Shown one piece after another: positions 1 to 13,290 of a stretch of 64,000 nt of DNA (position 1 is its first letter; each line of letters starts with the position of its first letter). Source of the stretch: Macrothele yani (Eukaryota; Arthropoda; Arachnida; Araneae; Macrothelidae); NCBI GenBank assembly GCA_039090855.1, contig CM077013.1, positions 140,141,240-140,205,239 of the forward strand, written 5' to 3'. Position numbers and translations under genes: made by a program. The notes beneath the pieces were generated by a model. The model did no database searches. It was given only the letters and a program-made list of their open reading frames with translations, and was not told the DNA's origin.

Positions 1-760
1 AGCTGTGTTGGTCCGCAGCTCACTGATGCCAGAGGGAGCGGAAACTGTCGCACGGTGTTCAGAGACCGCAGGGCCACAGTGTGACAAATAACCACCAGCT
101 GCAACAGTGGTGATCAGGGCAATGTGTGCGAGCTTGGGCTTGCGTATGCGGAGATCCAGTTGGGCCCCCATGCTCAATCTCCAACGCATGTAATGGGCCA
201 AAGATAGAGATTGTACAGCGGACGATTGGAAGAAAGTAGCCTGGTCTGACAAATCCTGGTGCATCACGTCGACGGCAGAGTGCGGATACGCAGACTACAA
301 ACGGAGGTTATGGCACTTGGATGCACTGTTAAGCGGAAACAAACCGGCGGTGGTATGCTGTGGGAGATGTTTGTTTTCTTGGGACACTTTAGGCCTCATT
401 ATCCCAATAACACAATCCCTGACAGCTGTCGGGTATCTGAACGTTGCGGACCAAGTTTATTCATTGTGAATGCTGGTGATTTCAATTACCAACAAAATAA
501 TGCACCATGTCACACTGCCAGGATCGTCAAGGAGTGGTTAGAGGAACATGTTCGTGACTTTCTGTTAATGCCCTGGCCTCCAAATTCACCTGACAAATGA
601 ACCCAATCGACCATTTGTGGTTCGACGTGGAAAAGCGGGTTCTCGCTGAATCACCACCACCGAAATGTAACTGAAGGACCTGCTGTTTACATCATGGTAC
701 CATATACACCACGATACATATCGCCATTTTATCGAATCTATGCCTCGGTGCGTGGCAGCT
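1..760 (+). pseudogene. Tc1-like transposase remnant
   Basis: Decayed Tc1-like transposase on the + strand. The clearest part is at 490-640: QQNNAPCHTARIVKEWL, then LMPWPPNSPD and, after a stop at 598-600, NPIDHLWF. These match the 'DNAPCH...WP..SPDLNPIEHLW' block that carries the second Asp and the Glu of the DDE triad. Here they read as N and D, so the catalytic residues are lost. The upstream half is scattered over frames (IVQRTIGRK, LTNPGASR). The element is cut by the window edge and no TIR was found. It resembles the copy at 54840-55360. Confidence 0.65.
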
Positions 761-809
761 GTTCTCCGGGCTAAAAAAGGGGTCCTAAAGCTTATTAGGT
801 AGATCATAA

Positions 810-3800
810 TATAATGGCTCGTCGGTGTATTTCTTTCCTTTGTGTCTAATTGCCTTCTAGAACAAGGATGTATAGCCATGCATTTCCGAAAACAGATGCT
901 GATATTTTCATAAATCTTGTGTATGGTGAAATGATTCAGAAGTACACTTGCAAAAACTGCAAGATTAAGATGTGTGTTTATGGTTACAATTCCTGACTCT
1001 CAACCTGATTTTAAACAACTACTGCATTATGGTAGAAACAATGCAAAATAATGCTGCGGAATTGATCAACATGCCAAATGCTGTTGACAACTGTGCTTCA
1101 TGAAAATAGAAAGGACACAAATTAGCTATGCTAGTGTGTTAACTTCAAATGGAGGAGACTGATGTTTTAATGGGAGTGGTCTGAGGAAATTTGAAGGGGT
1201 GTCAGGGAGGGTTGTGTATCCCTGGTCCTTTTGCGTCGTGGAAGTGTGTGCTGAAGCAAATAAGTTCTAGTGGAGATTAGTGTGAAATCCCAGATCAATG
1301 CCAAAGTTCATCGAAGACCGTAATTGAAATATTTGCTCGTAATACAATGTGTGCAACACTGAGTAGGGATGGGAATGACGTTAACCTTACCTTCTTGCAT
1401 AAGAAAATTTCAGTTTGCCAGCGAATATCTTCTTGAACTCTCCTAATTGCTGTTTCTTCCTTGCGGAAGCTATGTAAAGCTGCGAGAGTAGAGGAAGTAA
1501 AATAGAGCTCTAGTGACATCTAGAGATTTTCTGGCCGACAAAACAGGCAGAACACCCCTATACCTAAATTCTAATTTGAGTATAGCGTGAAGCTCTTGTG
1601 AAGTACAAAACATGTTAAAGAGCTAACTAGGGAGAATTCTTTACACCAGAAGTGTGGGGTCTGGAAATCGTCCAAATTGGGATACCAGTCTCATTGTTCA
1701 TAAGCCCGTGTCTTTATGGACACTGATGGCAAACAGGTCCAGTGCGCACTGAAGAGAGCTGTGGTCCTGTTTGCCAGCATGAAGTCCAGTGTGAACTACA
1801 GAAGGCATGGAGTAAGTTTCTTTACCCACCTAGACTGCGTGAGGAATAATTTCGTGGAATCTTGAAAAAGATATAGCTACTAAGGATTTGAAGAAAGCGG
1901 CAGCTCGAAGAACTTCCAACTGGATACGTGATTTGGCGCTTATTAACTGAAAACTGATTTCTTCCCTGGAATCCTCGTTTTTAGGAGATTCGTGGCCCTA
2001 ATTACTTCTGGATAAAATAGGCACGAACAAAATAGTTGTTTTATGCTGAAGTAGAGGAGAGTTTGATTGCGATATCTGATTGTCGGTAGCTGAATAAACT
2101 TTGTTCTAACTTGGGTCAGTAATAAAACTGTTTATTACTTCTGAAAAAATGACTACATACTGTGGTCAGTCTTCCAGCTGATAGGGGGTCAGTCTTCCAG
2201 CTGATTGCCTTCGCCAGAGCACATTCTGTATTTAAATTTGCTAACACTGCTTCCCTCTCAGATAAGTTGGCTCTGTAACTATGTGCCCATTGTCTTCTAC
2301 GCAACGACAATAGTATGCTGATAGCAATTGAACGAACTGCTGTTACTAATGCTGAATTCCTAAGCAGCTAAACGTCGTACATGCTGGCTGAAGTGTCCTC
2401 CCGTAATCTATTCCACATCTGCGATTTCTTGCAACTAGGTGTAGCTAAACAGTATTGATAAGATCAAATGCTGTTAATATTTAATTTAGCAGATGGTTGA
2501 ATACTGCTGGAAGAATACGTATCGTGTTACTAATTTTTCTAATTTTGCTCTGCCTTAAGTTGCCACTTGACTGAAGGTCAGGATGTTATACAGTACAGCT
2601 CACAGCATTTACTTACTGTTTTGAATATCTCGTTGCAAGGCAAATCTTTCTATTTCACTCTGACAAATAAACGACGAGGATATTTGTAATTCATTTAGCT
2701 GCACAAATAACTCCCTCAAACTCATTCAGTTCTTAATTGCGCATCTGTGTTAGCAGTCTCCTCGAGGCTCAACCGAATCCAACGTTCCTTGGTTACGGTT
2801 CTTGCGTCACCCACTAGCAATCTCCAGCAGCTGGGTTGCCCAGTCAGTTCCAACAAGTTTCTTGCGCGACTCGTCCAGGTTTGCTTACAGGGCTTTTAAT
2901 CAAAACCATCGTCGTACAGGCTCAGCTCGATCCTACACCTAGTTGGCATGAAATAGGTAAGTTTGACTACATATACTAAGTGGAGAAAATTCCTGTGTCT
3001 GTTGCATAAAGACATGCCTGCAGCCAATAAAGGGTACGAAGCAGCACGTAATTCGTGGTTGTAATGACGTTCTAATAGATAACTCACGCGTACCGATGCT
3101 GGCTTGACTCTTCCGTGGAGCCTCAAGTCATTGACAGTCCACCAATGAACAGTGGTGAAAATGTTTTACAGCTTTCGGAAAAGTGCCAGACTAGGACACT
3201 GCTTTGAAATCTGAAGGCGCGCCAGTTTTCAAAGACTTAACAGCTGAACAGTCTAGAGATCTAAGTACAGTAGTTTACGCAATGCATTTAGCAAGTATAC
3301 TACGCTGTGTTTTAAATGTCTCTGTTGCTCACCTGTGTCAGTATTGTAACTCATGGTTAGCTTTCAGTTGATCAGGAACTAGTCCCGAGTCCTATCGGAC
3401 TTGTGATTTATTTGGTATTCCATGATCAAATATAGTTCCATTAAATTCTTAACTATTATTAATCTGTCAAATGATTATGACATTTAAGTAGCGGTGGTAG
3501 AAAGACTGTAAAGCTTAGGACAGTATAGTATACCTTACCATCAATATAAGCAGACCTGCATGTCTAGCTTGATGAACAGGAAATTCAATATTGTGTCTAC
3601 TCCTTTGACTGCCTAGTCTCTGAAAACTCAGTTGTCTTTTTTATAAATGCTCACCTATATGCTCCACCATTCGGCCTTTAAAGCAGCGGCCAGGTCAGCT
3701 GTGCTGGGTGACTTGGAATTTCACGCACTAGAGGGTTCCATTAATCTGATTCTGTCTAGGATTCAGATGAACTCTAGTCTAACCAGCACATATTTTCGAC

Positions 3801-4887
3801 GCGAGTTTTTTACTGCTCACGTTATTACATCTTTATTTTATTGGATGTGTTGTCTAGCTGATAGAGGTATGGTACTTCCCCTAAGTACTTGCAAAACGTA
3901 GGTAGTGCACTATTATCTAGAACATCTATGGAGAGCTTAGTTTATCACTTAGTCCAAAGCGACTAATGGGACTCAAGCCGAACCACAAAAACTGATCCAT
4001 AAAATTAATGTGTCCAGCAAACTTGACTGTCGGTACTATACAGTTCGGGAGGTATATTTCTCCCGGTATCCGCAAGAACTATCTGGTCAATTGTACAGTG
4101 AATAGTCAGTCCAAATTAGGTTTTCAATCTGTTCAGCCAAAGATAGACTTCCTTCACACCACACTTCGGAGTGTGGCATTAGTCTAACAAATCAGTCTTA
4201 TAGCTGGCTGCTCGACCGCGCTAGCCAATGTCTGGTAGTGCACTGTAAGGGTGTCACTAACATTCCCAATAGTTTGCACGATATACGCTTATTTGCATTC
4301 TGAACGAAGTTTTCTCCATAGCTTTTGTCAAATTTTGCTTCTGAGGTTCACAGGGACATTTCTTGGCAAATTCAGCCCCAAATCCCTTATGAGAATTTAA
4401 GTCAACCGCCGACATAAAATCTTCAATGTCGCTGAAATGTCAGGTACGGAATAATTGTTTATTGTCGCACCCTATTATCAATCCACGCTGGAAATAACTC
4501 TTACAATCGAAGTCTTTCATTCATACAATGTCTCATCGTAGCCCCCTACGGGGCATATTTGTAGTTGGCTCAGACTTGCTCTTGCGTAGAATCTAATTCA
4601 CTATCAACAATGTTTCTAGATATTAATGGAAGAGCAGTGTAATATGAAACTCTTGACATATCTTCAAATAGGAGTTTAATAGACTGAAATTCTAACATAT
4701 GCGAGCTAACTCAGCAAAACGTTTTTACATTACTTCAAGGTAATGCAGTGTTAATATTTGCGAGAACAGATAGGTTTTTAACTCGGGTTTTTTAAAACTT
4801 CCCAAGTAGCTTAATTGCAATGTAACTTTTACTTGAAGTGATTCACAACTACTTGTGTTTAATCTTACCAAATTTCTTTAATTTCAG
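810..4887. other. Unassigned upstream sequence, probably ELOVL intron
   Basis: AT-rich sequence between the Tc1 remnant and the first recognised ELOVL exon. No open frame here resembles the missing ELOVL N-terminus, and I see no TIR pair, tRNA-like sequence or long inverted repeat. It is most simply intron. Confidence 0.5.
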
Positions 4888-4968
4888 CTCGGAAATATAG
4901 GTTGGTTCCAGAAGTATAACTGGAAGTGCCAACCAGTGGACTACTCAGATAATCCAGATGCAGCAGCA
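4888..4968 (+). CDS. ELOVL: ELOVL fatty acid elongase, first visible coding exon
   Basis: Internal exon of a very-long-chain fatty acid elongase, the ER-membrane 3-ketoacyl-CoA synthase that condenses malonyl-CoA with acyl-CoA. A polypyrimidine tract ending TTTCAG precedes it and GTAAGT follows. It is 27 whole codons (phase 0) containing WKCQPVDYS, which matches the conserved W-x-CQPVDYS loop after the second membrane segment of the ELOVL1/4/7-like group. The family normally has about 60-70 more residues upstream, including the first two membrane helices and an 'xPRVxDW' segment. I could not find these in 1-4887, so the start codon is probably outside the window. The neighbouring exons join in frame, which makes the assignment secure. 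Confidence 0.9.
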
Positions 4969-7900
4969 GTAAGTATTTTCGCTTTTTAATACCAATAAAA
5001 AGGAAGCAAAAAAATCTTAAATCCGGACTGTTTAGTCAGTTGTTTCGACTATACTAAATGCATGCGAAATCTATCTAGGGTACTGCAGTGAAAATTTAAA
5101 AGGTATTGTATCAAAAGCAATGTTTCACTACCCATAAAACACGAAAGGGGAGTTAAAGAAGTAGGACTTGGTTCCTAGTCTCTCCCGGACTCACCAGGTC
5201 GAATGTTTAAGTGTATATGACCAGTCTCTTAATACTGGAAGGTATATATGTACTTGGTGGTGAAACAGTGACGCTATATTGTCTTCGGTGGACGTTATTT
5301 CTTCAGTGTTCAGAATAATTGACCTTGTGTTCTTGCATCAGAGGTTCGGCTACTGGAAGCTGAGTTTCGGCCTTTAAATTTATGCCTGCGGTTTAAACAA
5401 ACCCTAAGTGAGCTCTGAAGGATAGGCGTTAAAAGTGAGCCTGTAGAAGCATTTCACCCTCGTTTATGGAGAGGTGATCTATAGAGACCTCACTCTGCTG
5501 ATAGTGAGGGATCTGTGCCGAAATTATTTCGCAAGTACGGAACTTGCGAAGCTACGTCTAAAGAACGTTCTACAGCCCTTGGTGATGGGAGAGTCAGACT
5601 ATTAAATAAACCAGCCATTGGATGCTCTTTCAAGTGTTGAGCCAACGTACGGGGGTTACTTCAGTCCCCACTTGTCAGCGTACAGGTATTCTGATTGCCA
5701 TGAACAGCGTATTGAAAGTTAAGAAGTATGAAATACACTACTACTCTTGCTAATCCGGCCATTCCTTGCACAGAGGGGTGACAGATTAGCGAGAGTGCCA
5801 GATTATTTGAGTGCATAAAAATTTTGTTTAATAAATTTAATGTTGCTAATAATGGTAAGAGGACACTCAGTATGTACTGTCTCATTTACAACAATGATCT
5901 TTTTACATCCGTAAAGTGCTATACACAGTAAAAGAAACATACAATACAGCAGAGACTTGAATGCCGCCTGGGAAGCAAAAAATGGTCTAAAAGTAATTCA
6001 CGCTCCTGACTTCAAGGAGGCGTAAGTCTCTTACGTCATGGTCGAATCTTGAGGCCGGATTATTAAGGACCAGATTAGCAAGAGTGCTGTACAGTGTACC
6101 AGAAGGCGTGAAACATCTTCCCAACGGAGTACGTTCCGGCCTTCATGGCAAAACGGGCTGTTTTCGGAACTTAAAGCTCCAAAAGCTATTAAACCTTCAT
6201 TCAAACTTTATTCAGGAAAAGCTTTCGCTTTGTCTCCATTGGGGTACCTACTACGATCAAGCAATGCTTAACAGCCAGGGTCGTTTGGGGGAGGGCCAAA
6301 AGAGGATACACAATTTTAACTGAACTTAACCGACAAAGATGAGACGTGAGTGGAAATAACTAAACTGCAAGCTAGAAAAGACCCCTTCTCAGTTAACTTA
6401 TCTGCTGTGGTGCGAGCAGTGCAGGGAACGTTGATCCGATTCTCAAAATCGGATTAAAAAGCTGAAGACTCGTTCAGGGTAAATGTGTTGTACGGAATTT
6501 GACATTTATAGCACCAATTAGAATTACCGGTACGCAAACGGTAACTTCACCATCCTAACCTCAGAACTTGCTTACAGGAAGCAAACTCTGAATGTAGACA
6601 ATTTGGAAAAACAAAAGATTAAGTTCTAAGTTAAACATTTCTGCAACTTTTGCAAATAGTTACAAAATAAAAGAAATTAGGTATCTAGAAACAGTAAAAG
6701 GACTCTGATTATTAGTAAGGTTTTTAATAACCTACCATGTTACCCGAACTTCTCACACTTATATCTAACTTCTGAGCGATCATTCAGCAAGCTGAAACTG
6801 AAGTTAGAATCACAGTTATACGTTATCACTTGTTAGTTTTCATCTATACGAAATTTAGTCCAGATATTTTAAAGACTAGTTCAAATTATTTTTCTTAAAT
6901 TCGGTTATGTGCAATTCATTTATACGCGTTTTGCAGTTTTATTAAAATCCGAGTTTTAGATTACCGAACATACAAGATTATTTTATTTGTAACCCTGCAT
7001 TTTACAAACGAGAGGTTTGATAGCGTTGTTCCTTCTTGGTGCAGCCAAAGTTGAACCTTGATTCCATCAGAGAAGATATTTACTTTTTATTTGCATGGAA
7101 AAATTTATTTTGCCCCTTTACGATTCGCATGCACTATTTGAAAATTGATAAATATCTGAAACTTAATATTGTGGCGACGTAGTAGTCCCCTAAATGTATC
7201 CTCATCTCACTTTCAACTGGATACACCCAGCGTCCGCAGAAAAAAGCTGTCTTCATGTGCTGCACGTTGAAACAGTGGTGTAATTGTTGGTAATGAGGAT
7301 TTCAGTTAATCTAGAATAGATATTTTATAGACTACTATCTAAATAAGTTAAATTTCCATAGGATTTGATTTTTGCGATGTGATTTAAATCTTAAATTTAA
7401 GTTTATTTGGCTACCAAACAGAATCATTAACGTTTTACTCCTTCAAAGCAGAAATTATAAGTGTAAAAATGTTATACGCTTTTACACTGATAAGAAGATT
7501 CTACTCTATTGAAAATATGTCGGGAACGGCAATCTTCCACGAATTGCCACAGTTCAAGAGGCAGATAAATTAGATTTCAAAGATTGACTTTGCGACTGCA
7601 AAATGGATTAATTGAATATCTAATCTATTAAAACGTATTTTCACTTAATGAAAATGTTTTTACAAAGTAAAATTCACTTTTGTTTTGCTAACGGAAGTGG
7701 ATGAGGCCTTGATAGATCTAATTAAGGACCAAAAATTAGATAAGTAGTCACACCACAGTTAGAAAGCTTCCTACTGTAGTTTGCAAATACTGTAAAAATA
7801 ACGTGGTTACCCAATCCACTTCGCACATCGGCGCGACACTCGCGTCTACACAAACTCTTACATCTAAAATTTGAAAGTCCTTCCCTAAATACAGTGACTT

Positions 7901-9099
7901 ACAGCTGAAATTCAAAGTTCTAAGAAGTTTGGCAAATCTTGTCGCGCATTGTCTTATTCATCTATGGCTCTCCGGTAGCTTCAAAGTATATAACTAGTGG
8001 GAATAGACTCGTAACGGTGTGTCAGATCCCACTAACATGACTAAACCGTGATCTGATCAAAACACACTTTACTCTTTATTTCCGACGTTCCATTTTCAGT
8101 TCTTCCTTTCGGAGAGTGCGTTCTGTTTCCATGCACGGTTAGAACTTTGATAACATAAACACTTAACATATGCATACTGTTTTCGTAAAACCTACTTTGC
8201 AGCAAGTTTCCCCCCAACCACAGTTGACTAGTCAGGGAACTTAAGCTGTTGCATAACTCGGGTTGAATATTTTCTTAGTTTACTCAAGATGGTCTAATGA
8301 TTTTGCTCCCTATTTCCAATGTAAGAAACATCTCTACTCTCTTAACTGAGAAAGCTTTCCTTTACCATCAAAATTAGCCACACTAATAAACACATCCTAA
8401 CTTAGATTTTACAATGTTTTTGCAAAATAACTTTCTTGAACTAAATTAAAAATAACTTTGCTTCGATGTAGTTATACATACGCTTACAGATGGCGTCAGT
8501 CTTAACACTATATCGAAGTTATTGTTTTTTAATACTAGTACTTCAGGAAAGTTTTTTCGCAAAAACTGTACAGTGCTATCTAAGTTACTTCCCTGGAACC
8601 AGTGGCCCTAAGTTAGGGACGGGCGACTGCTTATAGCCCATTGAGTTTCTCACTGTGGTCGTTAAAGCTTCAATCCAAAAAAAATTATAATGCGTTTATC
8701 AGTGGGCCAATTTTGATATACGGAATCTTTCTTCAGTGAGGAAATACGGTGGAAATTTTTTGAATTATAATTATAGGGAGCAAAATCACGTTTACCTAAA
8801 AGCGAATATAAAGTTACTTCAATGCATAAACAAAATGCTAATTTGTCACTAAATCTGAACTAAACTTCTCAAATACCAATTGCATTGCTTAACATGACCC
8901 TTAAGTTTTGTCTTGACGCTTCGTAGAAATAATTTAAAACTTCTATGATCAGTGTGCAAGAAATATTTTAATGTTTTCATTGCTAAAGTATACAATTTGT
9001 AGATAGCTTTTAAGTGGCTTGCACAATTTCTCATTGTTTCGAGTTTTTAGAGAATTATTTTGGAGTTTCGGCTTTTACTAAAGGAATTTCTTCTTGCAG
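4969..9099 (+). other. ELOVL intron
   Basis: Intron with GTAAGT donor and TTGCAG acceptor. It contains a 3'-terminal SINE fragment at 8588-8684. Otherwise it is AT-rich sequence with no coding or repeat structure that I can recognise. Confidence 0.8.
8588..8684 (+). repeat. SINE family A, 5'-truncated fragment
   Basis: Contains only the 3' half of the SINE: CCCTGGAACCAGTGGCCC, the GACGGGCGACTGCTTATAGC core, and the GTGGTCGTTAAA end followed by an A-rich tail. The tRNA-like head is missing, consistent with 5' truncation during retroposition. Confidence 0.75.
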
Positions 9100-9156
9100 A
9101 TGGCTGACCTTGCTTGGTGGTATTATCTTTCTAAGTTCTTGGAATTCACGGACACC
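9100..9156 (+). CDS. ELOVL: ELOVL fatty acid elongase, exon with KxxExxDT motif
   Basis: Exon of 19 codons (phase 0) between TTCTTGCAG and GTAAGT. It encodes MADLAWWYYLSKFLEFTDT. The K-F-L-E-F-T-D-T run is the KxxExxDT signature found in essentially all ELOVL proteins, immediately before the catalytic region. The initial ATG is an internal Met, not a start. It follows 4888-4968 across a 4.1-kb intron and continues in frame into 20432-20537. Confidence 0.93.
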
Positions 9157-9353
9157 GTAAGTATAAAGAACTTTTTGCTTAAATAGAAGTTAAGATGATA
9201 CAATGTACGAACTCTACGTAGAACCTCTACCATCTTTGAAATCTACAGTTTGAAATCTACTTTGTCTTTACCAAATTACTTATTGAACAAATATATATTA
9301 GATCTAACATACAGAACGGCCAGAGTTCGCATGAATAAGAACGTTAGAGTAAA

Positions 9354-10326
9354 TTATATATCCACTAATAGATTAAATATTACATTACATACCTCTAATC
9401 CTTAGTTTATATGATGCACAGAAAATGTTACTGCAATGGTGCAGTACTGTATTGAAGAAAATGCGAAACCAAAATTTGAAGATTTTCAAATAAAAAGTGG
9501 ATATAAGAATGAATGGGCGGTTGAGGTACTCAGTTCTCGCCATAGAAAAAAATAAACAGCCTGTAATAATTATAATGAACCAATTGTAGCAGAACCTTGG
9601 AAGGCCGTAATGAAAAGAGAAAGAATATAAAGAACAGCAATGGAAAAGGAAGGGAGGGACAAAAGAATGAAGGAAACATAGAATTAAACAGAGAATGAAA
9701 TATACTGGCAGCACAGTATAACGTAACTCGAGAATGCACGGAGGAGCAAGTGATCCTTTAGCCCCCTTTTGCACACGTAGACCCCCGTACGGAATCTAGT
9801 GCACATGGTCTGTCTGCAACATCGTGGTTAGGACAAGTGTTATGAGGATGACCTCACATAGGTCGAAAAGCTTCAACTAGTTTGGTGGAATGGAAATCTC
9901 AAGCATGCCGTAATTTTAAACTATTTTTATTGGATTTTAACAGTGAAATATTAACTTCAAATTTAAGTGGTACAGTAAATACCGATGGAATGTGATTTTT
10001 TAATGAATTTTTAAACTTCAAATTAAACTACTGGTGCAAATAAGTACAGTGAACATCGATGGAATAGGATATCTTATCAACATGTATACAGTGATTTTAA
10101 CATTTAAAGAGCTGGAACCAGAGTGCAATAACGTGTGAAATAGTGTATATGAAAAAAAATAAAACCAAAAGTTTAATCTCCCAAGGAATTATCATTGGAA
10201 TATCGCGACATGTGTTCAGAATAGTCAACGAATCCACAAAGAAATGCCACACCAACAATGTGCATCATATAAACTAAGGATTAGAGGTACGTAATAGTAT
10301 TTAATCTATTAGTGGATATATAATTG
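9354..10326. mobile_element. Non-autonomous element with ~70-bp terminal inverted repeats
   Basis: The segment at 9354-9424 reappears inverted at 10259-10326, with nearly the same sequence (shared stretches include ATATATCCACTAATAG and CCTCTAATCCTTAG). The ~830-bp interior has no transposase-like frame; the 129-codon ORF on its - strand is Phe/Leu-rich and low complexity. Outer target duplications are ambiguous because the ends are AT repeats. Confidence 0.65.
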
Positions 10327-11879
10327 TTAATATGAACTTTCGGTGTGTTAACGACGACCCGAAACAAGACTTCTGTGGTTCTGAGATTTTATCGTCAAGA
10401 ACGTTAGAATCAAAACTGTTTGTTCTACGAAATTCACTGATGTGTAGCTACAATGGTACATATCGCAATGTTTACGTAGCTTCTAGTTAACAATCGATGC
10501 GCAAGTCATCAGACGATAGTGTGAACACCATTTATTGTATCTGCTCCTGCTCTCCCTGCACAGTTCACATTCGACGCAGTTATGTTTGAATTTGACTAAC
10601 TGCAGCGTTACAAAGCGTCCGGGGAAGTAATGTGCATTTCAGTAGTAAATTCTACATAAATGAACTAAGGTTAAACTAGATATGTCACAATTTTACTAAA
10701 AACGTGAATTATGTGAATGCAGATAACACAACTCTTCAGAAATGAACGAATGAGTACTAGATAATCAACCCAACAATAGGAAGATGCTTTCGGGTAGGGC
10801 TTGAAAAATTCCGATCAAGGTTAAACTCTAAGGGTGGGCTTTCTGAGTGACAAAGTACAGATGACTAATTCGCTCTTCATTCTGTATTCGCGAAGGTCTA
10901 GCAGGTTAGTAATATCTGCGTATTGTGTATGCCACTATTGTGAATTTTTCTTACTGTTACTCTGTGCCCTGGTTAGCCTCACGGAATACTGCAGTATAGA
11001 AAACTTTCTGAGCTAAACTTTTCAGTATATCCATTCGTGCGTTTCGAGTTCTTAGTTTTATATCCCTCAAATCGTGAATTTTGCCCTGGTATCTCTATTT
11101 TGAGAGTAACCGCCCCTTCCCCCCCCCCGTAAACTACGGCTCTGAGGAAACTAATTACAAGGAATTAGTTTTTCTCATGTATGCTCTTTTTATTAAAAGC
11201 TATGTTTACGCGTGAAAAACTGCAGTTTTAGATTAGTTACAGCGAAAATTAGGTTAATTTATTCTGCCTACTCATTCCAGCTTTTCTTGGTGCTGAATTG
11301 AGTGACTTAAGACCATTGCTATCCCAACCAATCTCAGAAAAATTCTATTTGATAATAGTGGATTAGCTTTTTCCTGATATGCGTTGGCTGGAAGAAACTA
11401 AAGCAATAGACAGTAAAGTTACTGTGGTAGCTTTCAACATTGGAAAAAACTACCAATTTGTATGATCTTCAAAGTGCTGAGATTCTAAGAAACTAGAGGG
11501 GCTGAATTTAGGTTATTCCGGTGATGTCCTCGTGGAGGCTGGTTTCCTTCATTGTAGCCCATTTTCTCTTCCCTAGGGGAAGAAGTGCAGACTTCCTTGT
11601 GAAATAAATTTGTAGGTGTTATAGTACCTCCTAGCGCATCTGACGATGCGGGTAACTGCTTCCTAATTTGTAGGACCAAAGAAAGAACCAGTGGTGGTGA
11701 GGACAAACCCCTAAGAGTTACTCGGGATTCGACCCCTAGGCTCTGAAGTAAGGAATCTATTTCAGGTTGAGAAACTGAGAGCAGTTGCTTAACTCTTTGA
11801 AAATACCTACTTTCTGTAAAACAACTTGGGTATTTCAAAAGTACGCAGAAATTTAAATGGGTTGACCCCTGTGCAGCTA

Positions 11880-13290
11880 CAGTGGCGGCATTGGGCAAGT
11901 TAGAAAAAACAACTCTGCCTTGGAAATTTCCATTGTTCGTTCTATGCACCCACTCCTTGGCCCCCATGTGCTGGATTTGTTTGGTAGGGTTAACCTGCAT
12001 AAGCCAGGACATCCTATTGGACCTTTTAGTATCCAGTTATTCTAACCCTTGTCGTACTCTAGAAAGGGCTATGGCAAATGTTTTGGCTCTGTTGATTTCA
12101 GACTCACAATTTTCTATTAGAAGTTCAAAGCAGGCCTTGGCTAAAATTCGTGCTTTTAACTCTGGAGGTAATGGTTTTATTATAGCACATCTTGACGTAA
12201 CTTTGTTCCCCAGTGTTCCTATTCCCGATGTTATCGATATTGACTCCAGGCTCCTTTAGTTTGGATTATACCAACCCGTGGAAGCCTTAGCTGTTGTAAA
12301 AGTTTTGAAATTTATTCACCAACGTTCTTATTTCACATTCAATGGCGTTATTTACCAACAATTACTGGGTATGCCTATGGGTTCGCCCCTGTCTGGAGTT
12401 TTGGCAGAAATCGCCTTGCAATCTTTGGAAGAGCGTATGTTTAGTCAATGTTTTGCGTCCCGCATTATATTTAAGAAACATTGATGATATTCTTATTTTT
12501 TGGACTTATTCTCTCGAACTTATGGCTTTTTCCGAACTTATGTCAGCTGTTTTCATCTATCAATTTTACAGTTGAGGTTGAGAATTCTTGCTCCCTCCCA
12601 TTTCTGGATATTTTGTTACAGCGTGACCCAGTATCTCATCGTTTAACTACTTCTGTTTACCGTAAGCCTTCTATTTCTTGTATTATCCCTGCTAATTCGG
12701 CTCATCCCTACCGTTATAAACTTTCGGCACTATTATTTTGTTCGTCGCGCGTGCACACTCTTCCACTTCTCGTTTACGCAAACGGGAATTCAGTGTTATT
12801 GGGGACATTGCTCTTAACCATGGGTACACCCAGAGTTGTATCTCCCGTATCATTGCTCATGTCTCGAGGTTGAGATTTACTACTCTTGCACTCCCGTCCC
12901 GTGAAATCAGATTTGTGGGTTCGTTGGATTACTTACCCAGTGTCTTCTCTGGTTAGTCTGTGCAGAGGTTGCCATTTGGCCTTCGGTCTAAAGATTAGTC
13001 GTTATTCTTTTATTCGTAAAGATCGGGGACCCTCTTCACAAACTTTGCAGACATGGGGTTTGTGTTCCACTTAGGTCGGTTGTTCCTAATAAAAGATACA
13101 TAGGTTCGACTTTTAAAAATTTTGGTATCAGGTTGGCTGAACATCAGTATAATGTCAGGCGTAAATCTACTGATACTTCTCTCACGCCTGGTCAGTGCTG
13201 GTACTTAGATTCCAGACTGAAATGCTTCGCATCTGTTGACTTACGGCCCAAAGGACAACGTTTCTTTATTGTATATGGAAAGAAAGTTTA
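11880..13290 (+). pseudogene. Penelope-like retroelement remnant (RT and GIY-YIG)
   Basis: Broken retroelement frames on the + strand. In order: an RT palm block with GFIIAHLDVTLFPSVPIPDV (about 12170-12230); the primer-grip-like GVIYQQLLGMPMGSPLSGVL (about 12340-12405); an IDDILIF box corresponding to the YxDD motif (about 12480); PFLDILL and TSVYRKPS (about 12600-12670), typical of Penelope RTs; then RYIGSTFKNFGIRLAEHQYN (about 13098-13157), which fits a GIY-YIG endonuclease core. The order RT followed by GIY-YIG is the canonical Penelope-like layout. Several frameshifts and stops make it non-functional. Termini were not located. Confidence 0.72.

Noticed and set aside
4000..4887. Missing ELOVL N-terminal exon
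   Set aside because: I looked for the conserved PRVxDW segment and the first membrane helices upstream of 4888 and found none that fits with splice sites.
9385..9774. 129-codon open frame on the - strand
   Set aside because: Phe/Leu/Ser/Tyr-rich, low complexity, within a TIR-bounded non-autonomous element and with no recognisable domain.
11485..12012. 175-codon open frame on the - strand
   Set aside because: Opposite strand to the Penelope-like remnant, with no motif of its own; best explained as its shadow.
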